A stretch of 6,942 nt of DNA, taken from NCBI GenBank assembly GCA_903933995.1, contig CAIZMD010000580.1:1-6942 (forward strand), in the 5' to 3' direction. The notes beneath the pieces were generated by a model. The model ran no database searches. It saw only the letters and a list, made by a program, of their open reading frames with translations, and was not told the origin of the DNA. Shown here piece by piece: positions 1 to 5,579 of the stretch; within the stretch, counting starts at the first letter, position 1; every line of letters begins with the position of its first letter. Made by a program: the position numbers and the translations under genes. The stretch comes from an uncultured Bacteroidota bacterium (GTDB taxonomy: Bacteria > Bacteroidota > Bacteroidia > Chitinophagales > Chitinophagaceae).

Positions 1-262
1 CATTGCAGTGCAACACGTGGTAGAAGTTTCCAAACTTACCCCTGAATACCTTTATCGTGTGGCCTCTGGTATGGGGCGTGGAGAAAAAGTACGCATGAAA
101 GAAATAGGCAACGGAGCTTATCTTAAAAAAATTGCCGAATACCTCTTCAAACTTGGAGCAGCCATTATTTTAGGATGCAAATACTTTTTGCAAGGGCATC
201 CAAAAAAATTCTGGCCCATCATTCAATTTAGAATAGATACCCTAAAAGGATTACTAGAATAA
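1..262 (+). CDS. Glycosyltransferase family 2, C-terminal fragment (5' end outside window)
   Basis: Only the last 87 codons are visible. The frame is open from the first base, so the GTG at position 8 is almost certainly an internal valine and not a start. The visible part begins IAVQHVVEVSKLTPEYL, then a GMGRGEKVR stretch. This matches the end of the catalytic domain in many GT2 enzymes, where a histidine-led strand is followed by 'LT.eY...R....G'. After it come a hydrophobic segment (FKLGAAIILGCKYFL) and a basic tail with QGHPKKFWPIIQFR, which may lie at the membrane. The catalytic GT-A core is not in the window, so donor and acceptor cannot be guessed. The gene ends in TAA at 260-262, directly against the stop codon of the oppositely oriented FkbM gene. 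Family assignment rests on the C-terminal pattern alone. Confidence 0.72.
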   Translation, partial: IAVQHVVEVSKLTPEYLYRVASGMGRGEKVRMKEIGNGAYLKKIAEYLFKLGAAIILGCKYFLQGHPKKFWPIIQFRIDTLKGLLE

Positions 263-1222
263 TTAAGACTTGAATCCATAGATCATACCGCAATTAGCAG
301 TAGCATGGGGCAGGTGTAAAAATTGAAAACCAGCTTCTTTTAATTGAGTTGCAATACCGGCATATCCCTTCTCATGCCATTCTACCAAAATACCATCTAC
401 CCTACTTAGGTAATTGGTTTCTTTGAGTGAATCAAAAATGGCATATTCTTCCCCTTCACAATCAATTTTTAATAGCACCGAGCTATTGGGATATTGGGGC
501 AATAATTCATCCAAAATAGAGACCATGGAGCGCAAGTAAACTTCCACTGTTTTACCAACCTGTTTGCCATAAACGCTATTGTCTGAAGCCATAGTTGAGG
601 CAGATAACAATCCACTATCAAATAAAGTGATTTCCCTTGTCTCAGAAACATTACTTACTCCATATGGATGCATAAACAACTTTTCTTGAAGTTGTGGATT
701 GAGCGCTAAATTGGCGGTTGCTTCCTGAAAGGTTTGGGGAAAAGGTTCAAATCCATGTACGGCTTTTACTTGTGGGTTGTTGGCAAAAAAATGGGATGCA
801 ACACCCACATTCATACCTATGTCTAAGACCAACAAATCTTGTTTTAATAAGTGTACGCCATAAATCTCTTCTTTGAATACCTCATATAAGACAGCCATAT
901 TGGAAAGAGATGCTACATTAAATTTTAATCCATCAATTTGAGCAATAAAGCTGTCCTGCGATGCATTCAAAACAGTCACTTTAGCATTTTGCAGAAGTTC
1001 TATTAAATGATTGATGGAAAACTCAAATTGGGGTAATTGTGTTATGGCAATTTTATTGCCTGATTCTTGAAAAACTACCCATTGCCCCTCTCTTTTAAGC
1101 CCTTGAATTTGATTGAGACCAGCATTCTGAAATGCCAATGCATATGCCATCTTGATTGACATGAATTTCAATAAGCAATACAGGAACAAGATTCCTTTTA
1201 TTAGGGTTCTGGTTAATTTCAT
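263..1222 (-). CDS. FkbM family SAM-dependent methyltransferase
   Basis: A 319-residue protein with the full FkbM (Methyltransf_21) signature. The SAM-binding glycine motif VLDIGMNVGVAS is at about 132-143, FEPFPQTF at 158-165 with the acidic residue that usually contacts the SAM ribose, NLALN at 171-175, and the family hallmark LKIDCEGEE at 251-259, followed by ILVEWHEKG near 278-286. FkbM enzymes transfer a methyl group from SAM to a hydroxyl; in polysaccharide clusters the acceptor is usually taken to be a sugar. Residues 1-30 are basic and hydrophobic (GILFLYCLLKF), perhaps a short membrane-contacting helix. About 90 further residues precede the SAM domain and include the usual lead-in (FNVAS...EVFKEEIYG). 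The ATG start lies in an ATGA overlap (1219-1222) with the upstream glycosyltransferase, which supports this start and suggests translational coupling. The region before the start is A-rich with no strong Shine-Dalgarno sequence. The stop abuts that of the convergent gene at 262. Family is secure; the substrate is unknown. Confidence 0.9.
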   Translation of the reverse strand: MKLTRTLIKGILFLYCLLKFMSIKMAYALAFQNAGLNQIQGLKREGQWVVFQESGNKIAITQLPQFEFSINHLIELLQNAKVTVLNASQDSFIAQIDGLKFNVASLSNMAVLYEVFKEEIYGVHLLKQDLLVLDIGMNVGVASHFFANNPQVKAVHGFEPFPQTFQEATANLALNPQLQEKLFMHPYGVSNVSETREITLFDSGLLSASTMASDNSVYGKQVGKTVEVYLRSMVSILDELLPQYPNSSVLLKIDCEGEEYAIFDSLKETNYLSRVDGILVEWHEKGYAGIATQLKEAGFQFLHLPHATANCGMIYGFKS

Positions 1223-2076
1223 GATTGTTTTTTTCCCATTTTCCCAAAGACAAAATCATAGACAGCGCTTAAAACGTTGCTATAAACTGCCCCCTTTTGG
1301 TTGTGATAAATTAAATCGTTTTTTAGGATTTTCATGTTTGACAACAATAATTTCCTATTCTCCCCTTTTACAAATGGAGACTTGAAGTATAAATACAATC
1401 CATTCCGCAAAATATAATAGACCCTAATGGGTGCGTGTAAAATTCTGGCGCTTGATTTGAGATTTTTGATAGACCTGCCCATTTTCAAATATCCAATTCG
1501 GTGTTGCAAAACAATGTCTGCAAACAACAAATTCCGATAGCCTTTTTCTACCACCCTAAAAGAAAACTCCGTATCCACAAAATCTATAAACAGGGCCTCA
1601 TCAAAAGTTCCAATTTGGTCAATAAGGTTAAGGTCAAGTATAGTACCTGAAGTAATGAGGTTATTGGTCTGATGAGGTTTATCACAAATGGGTGTAAAAT
1701 CCGGTTGGCAATTAGTACCAAACTGAACCACTTTTTCTAGTTGATTATTCTGTACTTTTTGCCAATACTGCAACATCTGACCGGGTTGGAATCCAGTATC
1801 CTGATCCATGGTTAACAGATAGCGATAACCTAGGGATTTAGCGGATTCAATAGCCTGGTTTAATCGCTCCGCGATCCCCCGATTTTCTCCAAAATATTGA
1901 TACTGAATTTTATTGGAAGCATCTTTAGACAATATTTCTGCTAAATCAGATGATGGGTGTTCACTATTATCTAATAACAATAAATGATCTACAATAGACA
2001 AATAACTATGGAGATGCGCCAATAGCGCATTGGTATCAGGATGATACAGGATAACCACTCCCATCAATTTGTCCAT
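1219..2076 (-). CDS. Glycosyltransferase family 2, rhamnosyltransferase-like
   Basis: A GT-A fold glycosyltransferase resembling the bacterial rhamnosyltransferase (RfbF/WbbL-like) branch of GT2. Numbered from the ATG at 2074-2076 (285 residues): the opening strand GVVILYHPD is at about 6-14, LLLLDNS at 32-38, GENRGIAERLNQAI at 63-76, the metal-binding DxD-type motif MDQDTGF at 90-96, the acceptor-side TSGTILDLNLIDQIGTFDE at 142-160, and the catalytic acidic segment DFVDTEFSFR at 165-174. RVYYILRNGLYL at 218-229 is typical of this branch. It probably transfers a deoxyhexose such as rhamnose from a dTDP donor to a lipid-linked glycan; that specificity is inferred. The frame extends upstream to an ATG at 2146-2148, adding 24 residues (MLAISRHF...) that look unlike the family. 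I chose 2076 because the conserved fold begins just after it; an ATG at 2062-2064 is also possible. The gene overlaps the downstream FkbM gene by 4 bp, so the two form one unit. Confidence 0.85.
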   Translation of the reverse strand: MDKLMGVVILYHPDTNALLAHLHSYLSIVDHLLLLDNSEHPSSDLAEILSKDASNKIQYQYFGENRGIAERLNQAIESAKSLGYRYLLTMDQDTGFQPGQMLQYWQKVQNNQLEKVVQFGTNCQPDFTPICDKPHQTNNLITSGTILDLNLIDQIGTFDEALFIDFVDTEFSFRVVEKGYRNLLFADIVLQHRIGYLKMGRSIKNLKSSARILHAPIRVYYILRNGLYLYFKSPFVKGENRKLLLSNMKILKNDLIYHNQKGAVYSNVLSAVYDFVFGKMGKKQS

Positions 2077-2082
2077 GCTTAG

Positions 2083-2113
2083 AAATTGTACTCGGCGAAG
2101 ATAACAAACCCAA
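2083..2113 (-). promoter_or_regulatory. Weak candidate promoter for the rhamnosyltransferase-like/FkbM unit
   Basis: Read on the minus strand, a TTG (2111-2113) is followed after 20 nt by TACAATTT (2083-2090), which matches four of the six fixed positions of the Bacteroidota -7 pattern TAnnTTTG. It lies 6 nt before the ATG at 2076. If used, the message would have almost no leader and would start downstream of the alternative ATG at 2148. The match is poor and could be chance in AT-rich DNA. Confidence 0.18.
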
Positions 2114-2147
2114 GGCAGAATGCTAAAATGACGGGAAATAGCAAGCA

Positions 2148-2180
2148 TTTGACAGGTCCACCCATTTTATGATTAAATTG
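2148..2180 (+). promoter_or_regulatory. Candidate promoter for the methyltransferase/glycosyltransferase unit
   Basis: In the 126-bp divergent gap, TTTGACA (2148-2154) is a good upstream promoter element both in the Bacteroidota style (TTTG) and as TTGACA. About 21 nt after the TTTG comes TTAAATTG (2173-2180), a partial match (four of six) to TAnnTTTG. This would place transcription start about 15-20 nt before the ATG at 2203, leaving room for the AG-rich AAGAGAAAG (2191-2199), which may help ribosome binding. No other promoter is evident for the three genes that follow. Confidence 0.28.
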
Positions 2181-2202
2181 CCGCCAATTCAAGAGAAAGA
2201 AC

Positions 2203-2958
2203 ATGGCCATCAAGGACTATATTATTACTGGAATCTCCTATTTGAAACGGAAAAACAAACGCAAACTCATTGGGCATGCTTTGCAATTTAGGAACCAAAC
2301 CGGCATTGAGATTGGAGGACCAAGTGATTTATTCAAGGTAAAGGGGCAATTGCCCGTTTACTTATTTGCCAAACGGGTAGATGGTGTCAATTTTAGCAAT
2401 GCTACTATTTGGGAAGGTCAACTCCAAGAAGGTGAACACTATCACTATTACAAGAATAAAACGGGTTATCAATACATTGCGGAAGCATCTGAATTAGATT
2501 TCTTAAAAGATGCGCAGTATGATTTTGTGTTGTCATGTCATTCACTAGAACATGTAGCCAATCCTTTAAAAGCCATTATGGGTTGGAAGCGCATTTTAAA
2601 ACCCGGCGGCAAATTGGCCTTGGTCTTACCTGACAAAGAAAACACGTTTGATATAAAAAGACCCTATACCCTTTTTGAACACTTGTTAGATGACTATCAA
2701 AGAAATACGCCAGAATCTGATGCCACGCATTTTGAAGAAGTGATAGCCCTTCATGATTTTAGCAAGGACCATTTTCTCCAATCCAAACAAGACTTGGAGA
2801 AAAGAACCATGCTTAATTTAGAAAATAGAGCTGTGCACCACCATGTATTTAGCCTGAAACTAATTGCCCAAATGCTGGAATGGGCCGGATTTGAATTAGA
2901 ATGGCAACAAGCATCAGCACCCCACCATTTAATCACCATTGCAAGAAATAAAGCATGA
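2203..2958 (+). CDS. Class I SAM-dependent methyltransferase (Methyltransf_11 type)
   Basis: A 251-residue soluble protein with a Rossmann methyltransferase core. Motif I is GIEIGGPSDLF at 34-44, a less common glycine motif (IEIGGPS in place of the usual E/DxGxGxG). The central strand YDFVLSCHSLEHVANP at 106-121 has the 'S.H.LEH..nP' form typical of Methyltransf_11. ILKPGGKLALVLPD at 131-144 is the following helix-turn-strand. A histidine-rich HHHVFSLKLI at 212-221 precedes the last helix (MLEWAGFELE). Such enzymes in glycan clusters are presumed to methylate a sugar or a chain end; the acceptor cannot be read from the sequence. The ATG at 2203 is supported by the AG-rich stretch 3 nt upstream and by the domain starting soon after. 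It heads a three-gene unit and ends in an ATGA overlap (2955-2958) with the next methyltransferase, so the two are probably co-translated and may act on the same glycan. Confidence 0.85.
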   Translation: MAIKDYIITGISYLKRKNKRKLIGHALQFRNQTGIEIGGPSDLFKVKGQLPVYLFAKRVDGVNFSNATIWEGQLQEGEHYHYYKNKTGYQYIAEASELDFLKDAQYDFVLSCHSLEHVANPLKAIMGWKRILKPGGKLALVLPDKENTFDIKRPYTLFEHLLDDYQRNTPESDATHFEEVIALHDFSKDHFLQSKQDLEKRTMLNLENRAVHHHVFSLKLIAQMLEWAGFELEWQQASAPHHLITIARNKA

Positions 2959-3746
2959 ACCAACTAGAACAGTATTTTGAGCAGAATCAGCAAAGACTGA
3001 TGCACAAATACCAACACTATTTTGATATCTATGACCGCTATTTTAGCCGCTTTAGAAACAAACCCATCACTATTGTAGAAATTGGTGTTTCTCATGGTGG
3101 TAGCTTGCAAATGTGGAAGGAATATTTTGGACCTCAGGCTACTATTTGGGGCATTGATATTGATCCAAGGTGCAAAACCATGGAAGAGGCAAACATACAC
3201 GTGCTGATTGGTTCTCAAGAAGACCCCGCATTCTTAAAAACAGTCTATGATCAAACGGGGCCCATTGACATTTTAATTGATGATGGTGGACATACCCAGG
3301 ATCAACAACGCATCAGCTTTGAAAATTTGTTCCAGCATATTCAACCCAATGGCGTCTATTTGTGTGAAGATACCCATACCTCATATTGGAATATTTATGG
3401 AGGTGGGCATAAGCGTCAAGGAAGTTTTACAGAATATGCCAAAAACTTAATTGACCTGATCAATGCACACCACTCAGAACAGGCTTCTTTGCAAGTAACT
3501 GAGTTTACCAAAACTGCCAATACCATTCATTTTTACGATTCGGTAATTGTGATTGAGAAAACACCCAGACCAGCACCAAAGCCTAAGATGACGGGCAAAC
3601 CCTCATTTGATGCAACGCCTTCCAAAAAAAATCTGGTAGAAAAACTAGAAATGCATTTTCTCTTAAAGACCAATAAAATATTACAGATGATGGGTCTTCG
3701 TGGATTTGCCATTAATAGAATGATTGATCTCTGTTCTAAAAATTAA
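2955..3746 (+). CDS. MycE/CmcI-like metal-dependent sugar O-methyltransferase
   Basis: A 263-residue class I methyltransferase. After a helical N-terminus rich in Y, Q and F (1-35), the SAM motif is VEIGVSHGGSLQMWKEYFG at 41-59 and the acidic end of strand 2 is WGIDIDPRC at 65-73. ILIDDGGHTQDQQRISFENLF at 106-126 and GVYLCEDTHTSYW at 133-145 follow. The IDDG-H and ED..TSYW pair recalls the macrolide sugar methyltransferase MycE and relatives, where acidic residues in these segments bind magnesium and the histidine lies in the active site; that mapping is from memory of the family, not from an alignment. The likely role is O-methylation of a sugar hydroxyl in the growing glycan. The MycE-like core ends near residue 202 (VIVIEKTP). 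A Pro/Lys-rich linker (204-222) and a basic amphipathic helix (about 226-262) form an extra tail. The start overlaps the previous gene's stop as ATGA, and the stop is 3 nt before the next GT2. Confidence 0.82.
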   Translation: MNQLEQYFEQNQQRLMHKYQHYFDIYDRYFSRFRNKPITIVEIGVSHGGSLQMWKEYFGPQATIWGIDIDPRCKTMEEANIHVLIGSQEDPAFLKTVYDQTGPIDILIDDGGHTQDQQRISFENLFQHIQPNGVYLCEDTHTSYWNIYGGGHKRQGSFTEYAKNLIDLINAHHSEQASLQVTEFTKTANTIHFYDSVIVIEKTPRPAPKPKMTGKPSFDATPSKKNLVEKLEMHFLLKTNKILQMMGLRGFAINRMIDLCSKN

Positions 3747-3749
3747 TGC

Positions 3750-4742
3750 ATGCCAGGCTTTTCCATTATCATACCATTTAAAACAGGCAAAACCTATTTA
3801 AGGGAATGTCTTCATAGTGCCCTGTTACAAACCCATGATGACTTTGAAATCATTATTCTTGCAGACAATACCAGCAACCAAGATGGGGCATTGGATGCAG
3901 TGATTGCTTTAAAAGATCCAAGAATTAGGATTGAAGCCTCTACAGAAAATTTAAATATTTTAGAAAACTGGGGAAGGATCAAGGATCTTCCAAAAAAAGA
4001 ATTCATGACCATTCTGGGTTATGATGACCTTTTGTCAAAAGACTTTTTGAAACTGATAAGCTCCATGATTCAGGAAGACCCTGAAGCTAGTTTATACCAT
4101 ACCCATTTTAATTATATTGATGCTGAAGGAAATACCATCAAACCCTGTTTACCACTTCCTGAAAGGCTTTCGGCTGATCTGTATTTAGCTTTAAGTTTGG
4201 AAGACAAAATTAGTGTGATGGCTACAGGCTATGTATTCAAGTCTGAAGACTATGACCGTTTGGGTGGGATTCCAACCAATTACCCCAATCTCATTTATGC
4301 TGATTTGCAATTATGGATAGCACTTTCTAGCATCTCCTATTTAAAAGTCTCACCAGAAATTGCTTTCTCTTTTCGGATTCATGCCAGTGTTACTAAAACC
4401 TCTAAGAACAGAATCATTTTAGATGCATTTGTAGTCTACCTCAAATATTTAAAACAGTTACAACAAAGTAATCCTTTGTTTGAAACAGCGCTTAAAAACT
4501 GGGGACAAGCATTTGTGAATAATAGCACTAGGGCCTTAGTACACAGATTATTAAAAACCGAAAAAAAATACAGGGATCAATTAAGCATTCAGGAAATTTT
4601 CAATACCCTTGAACCGGTTGTTTTAGATTTGAGATTAGCATTCCTTCCTAAACAAATAAAAGGGATTCCACCAGCAGTCTGGATTGACCGTTATGATTTA
4701 ATTCACCATTTATTTCTTAGCCTTCAGAAACTGCGTCAATAA
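3750..4742 (+). CDS. Glycosyltransferase family 2
   Basis: A 330-residue GT-A enzyme. The opening strand is FSIIIPFKTGKTYLRECLHS at 4-23, followed by ALLQTHDDFEIIILADNTS at 24-42, with the 'LLQTH.DFEIII..D' layout of GT2. The N-ENWGRI segment is near 69-77. The metal-site region is TILGYDDLLSKDFL at 87-100, with YDDLL in place of a plain DxD. The acceptor-side segment YADLQLWIALS at 183-193 carries the likely catalytic acid D185, and FRIHASVT at 208-215 matches the 'R.H..S.t' motif seen in many cell-wall GT2 enzymes. Residues from about 220 to 330 are helical and not recognised. It probably adds one sugar to a lipid-linked oligosaccharide at the cytoplasmic face of the membrane. ATG 3750 lies 3 nt after the previous stop, so it belongs to the same unit; the ATG at 3746 is in another frame. 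Its TAA is separated by a single base from the stop of the convergent gene. Confidence 0.85.
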   Translation: MPGFSIIIPFKTGKTYLRECLHSALLQTHDDFEIIILADNTSNQDGALDAVIALKDPRIRIEASTENLNILENWGRIKDLPKKEFMTILGYDDLLSKDFLKLISSMIQEDPEASLYHTHFNYIDAEGNTIKPCLPLPERLSADLYLALSLEDKISVMATGYVFKSEDYDRLGGIPTNYPNLIYADLQLWIALSSISYLKVSPEIAFSFRIHASVTKTSKNRIILDAFVVYLKYLKQLQQSNPLFETALKNWGQAFVNNSTRALVHRLLKTEKKYRDQLSIQEIFNTLEPVVLDLRLAFLPKQIKGIPPAVWIDRYDLIHHLFLSLQKLRQ

Positions 4743-4743
4743 A

Positions 4744-5517
4744 TTATTGAAACAGACTTGTTTTTATCCTGTAAAGGAATTTTCCAAAGGCAGAGCCCAT
4801 TAAATAGTAGAGTAGTTTTAATCTAAACTGCCAAAGACGGCATGCTATGCTATATCCAAAATGGGATTCGTATACATTAATATTTTCCTTTAATGATTTG
4901 AGATAGGCGGTTGTGCTAACCCCTTTATCATCAAATTTAATTAAAGTTTCAGCTAGGTAGTAATATGGTTCAGGAACTAGTCTGCAAAGCAAATCATAGT
5001 CCATGGCAATTTTATGCTCTAATGAAAATAATCCAACACGGTCATAAACCTTGGCCCTTAAAAAATAAGTAGGATGTGATACAGAACGCATGCCCTTGTA
5101 TAATTGTTTGGAATCAAAAGGCACGCCTACCTGCACCCAAATACCTCCCCTTTTCATTTCAATCCTACCAGAGATCCAACTGGCATTTGGATTTGATTTG
5201 AAACAGGATTTGACCATTGACAATACTTGATTCGAATAATACAAATCACCCGAATTGAGCAAGTGGATGATGTCTCCATTAGCATGATTAATCCCTTTAT
5301 TAAAAGCATCTGAGATGCCCTTATCCCGTTCATTGATCCATCTTCTATAGGCTGGTTGGGGATGCTGGTCTAACCAGTCTGCAATCTCTGGTTGGGTAGA
5401 CCCATTGACAATCAGGTGTTCAAACGGTAGCAATGATTGTGAATCTACAGAAGCGCAAGTGCTTTGTAAATCACTCAAATTGTTGAAACAGATGGTTACT
5501 ACCGTAATCCTTTCCAT
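4744..5517 (-). CDS. Glycosyltransferase family 2, WcaA-like
   Basis: From the ATG at 5515-5517 this is a 257-residue protein. Motifs in that numbering: the opening strand TVVTICFNN at 5-13; HLIVNGSTQPEI at 34-45; the diagnostic RWINERDKGISDAFNKGI at 59-76; HANGDIIHLLNSGDLYY at 78-94, where NSGD stands in the DxD position as in the colanic-acid WcaA-type enzymes; SHPTYFLRAKVYDRVGLF at 147-164; and AMDYDLLCRL at 171-180 with the likely catalytic acid. A basic hydrophobic C-terminus (FRLKLLYYLMGSAFGKFLYRIK) may rest on the membrane. The second motif has N where the family more often has D (DGgStDgT), a small deviation. The frame stays open to a TTG at 5580, but the family fold begins at the internal ATG, so I use 5517. 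It is a single-gene unit between a convergent and a divergent neighbour, with its own promoter candidate. Function as a sugar transferase is secure; donor and acceptor are unknown. Confidence 0.85.
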   Translation of the reverse strand: MERITVVTICFNNLSDLQSTCASVDSQSLLPFEHLIVNGSTQPEIADWLDQHPQPAYRRWINERDKGISDAFNKGINHANGDIIHLLNSGDLYYSNQVLSMVKSCFKSNPNASWISGRIEMKRGGIWVQVGVPFDSKQLYKGMRSVSHPTYFLRAKVYDRVGLFSLEHKIAMDYDLLCRLVPEPYYYLAETLIKFDDKGVSTTAYLKSLKENINVYESHFGYSIACRLWQFRLKLLYYLMGSAFGKFLYRIKTSLFQ

Positions 5518-5521
5518 GACA

Positions 5522-5552
5522 CGAAAATAAGCCCATTTGGCCAGAACTGCAA
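5522..5552 (-). promoter_or_regulatory. Candidate Bacteroidota-type promoter for the WcaA-like glycosyltransferase
   Basis: On the minus strand, TTG (5550-5552) is followed after 20 nt by TATTTTCG (5522-5529), matching five of the six fixed positions of TAnnTTTG. Spacing between the elements fits the Bacteroidota pattern. The -7-like element ends 4 nt before the ATG at 5517, so transcription would begin at or very near the start codon. It mirrors the opposite promoter candidate in the same 62-bp gap. Confidence 0.38.
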
Positions 5553-5575
5553 TCGCCTTAATTCCAATATCTTTG
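5547..5575 (+). promoter_or_regulatory. Candidate Bacteroidota-type promoter for the flippase gene
   Basis: TATCTTTG (5568-5575) is a perfect match to the TAnnTTTG -7 element. CTG (5547-5549), a near match to the upstream TTG, lies 18 nt before it. The element ends 4 nt before the ATG at 5580, which would give a leaderless or almost leaderless message. The upstream half overlaps the upstream element of the opposite promoter (CTGCAA, 5547-5552). Confidence 0.42.
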
Positions 5576-5579
5576 CCCA

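Noticed and set aside
1152..1385. Plus-strand open frame of 77 codons across the FkbM / rhamnosyltransferase-like junction
   Set aside because: It is antisense to two well-supported genes and to their ATGA overlap, and the peptide has no recognisable pattern.
2751..3218. Two minus-strand open frames (2751-2963 and 2964-3218) opposite the two methyltransferases
   Set aside because: Both are antisense to coding sequence with strong methyltransferase motifs; their Cys/Trp/His-rich or low-information peptides look like frame shadows.
4749..4766. Small inverted repeat AAACA-gact-TGTTT followed by T residues, a possible terminator at the convergent junction
   Set aside because: The stem is only 5 A/T-rich pairs plus one G-U, lies inside the end of the WcaA-like coding sequence, and is too weak to call in AT-rich DNA.
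5536..5539. TTTG as the upstream element of the flippase promoter
   Set aside because: It is 28 nt from TATCTTTG, too far for the usual spacing of about 20 nt; CTG at 5547-5549 fits better.
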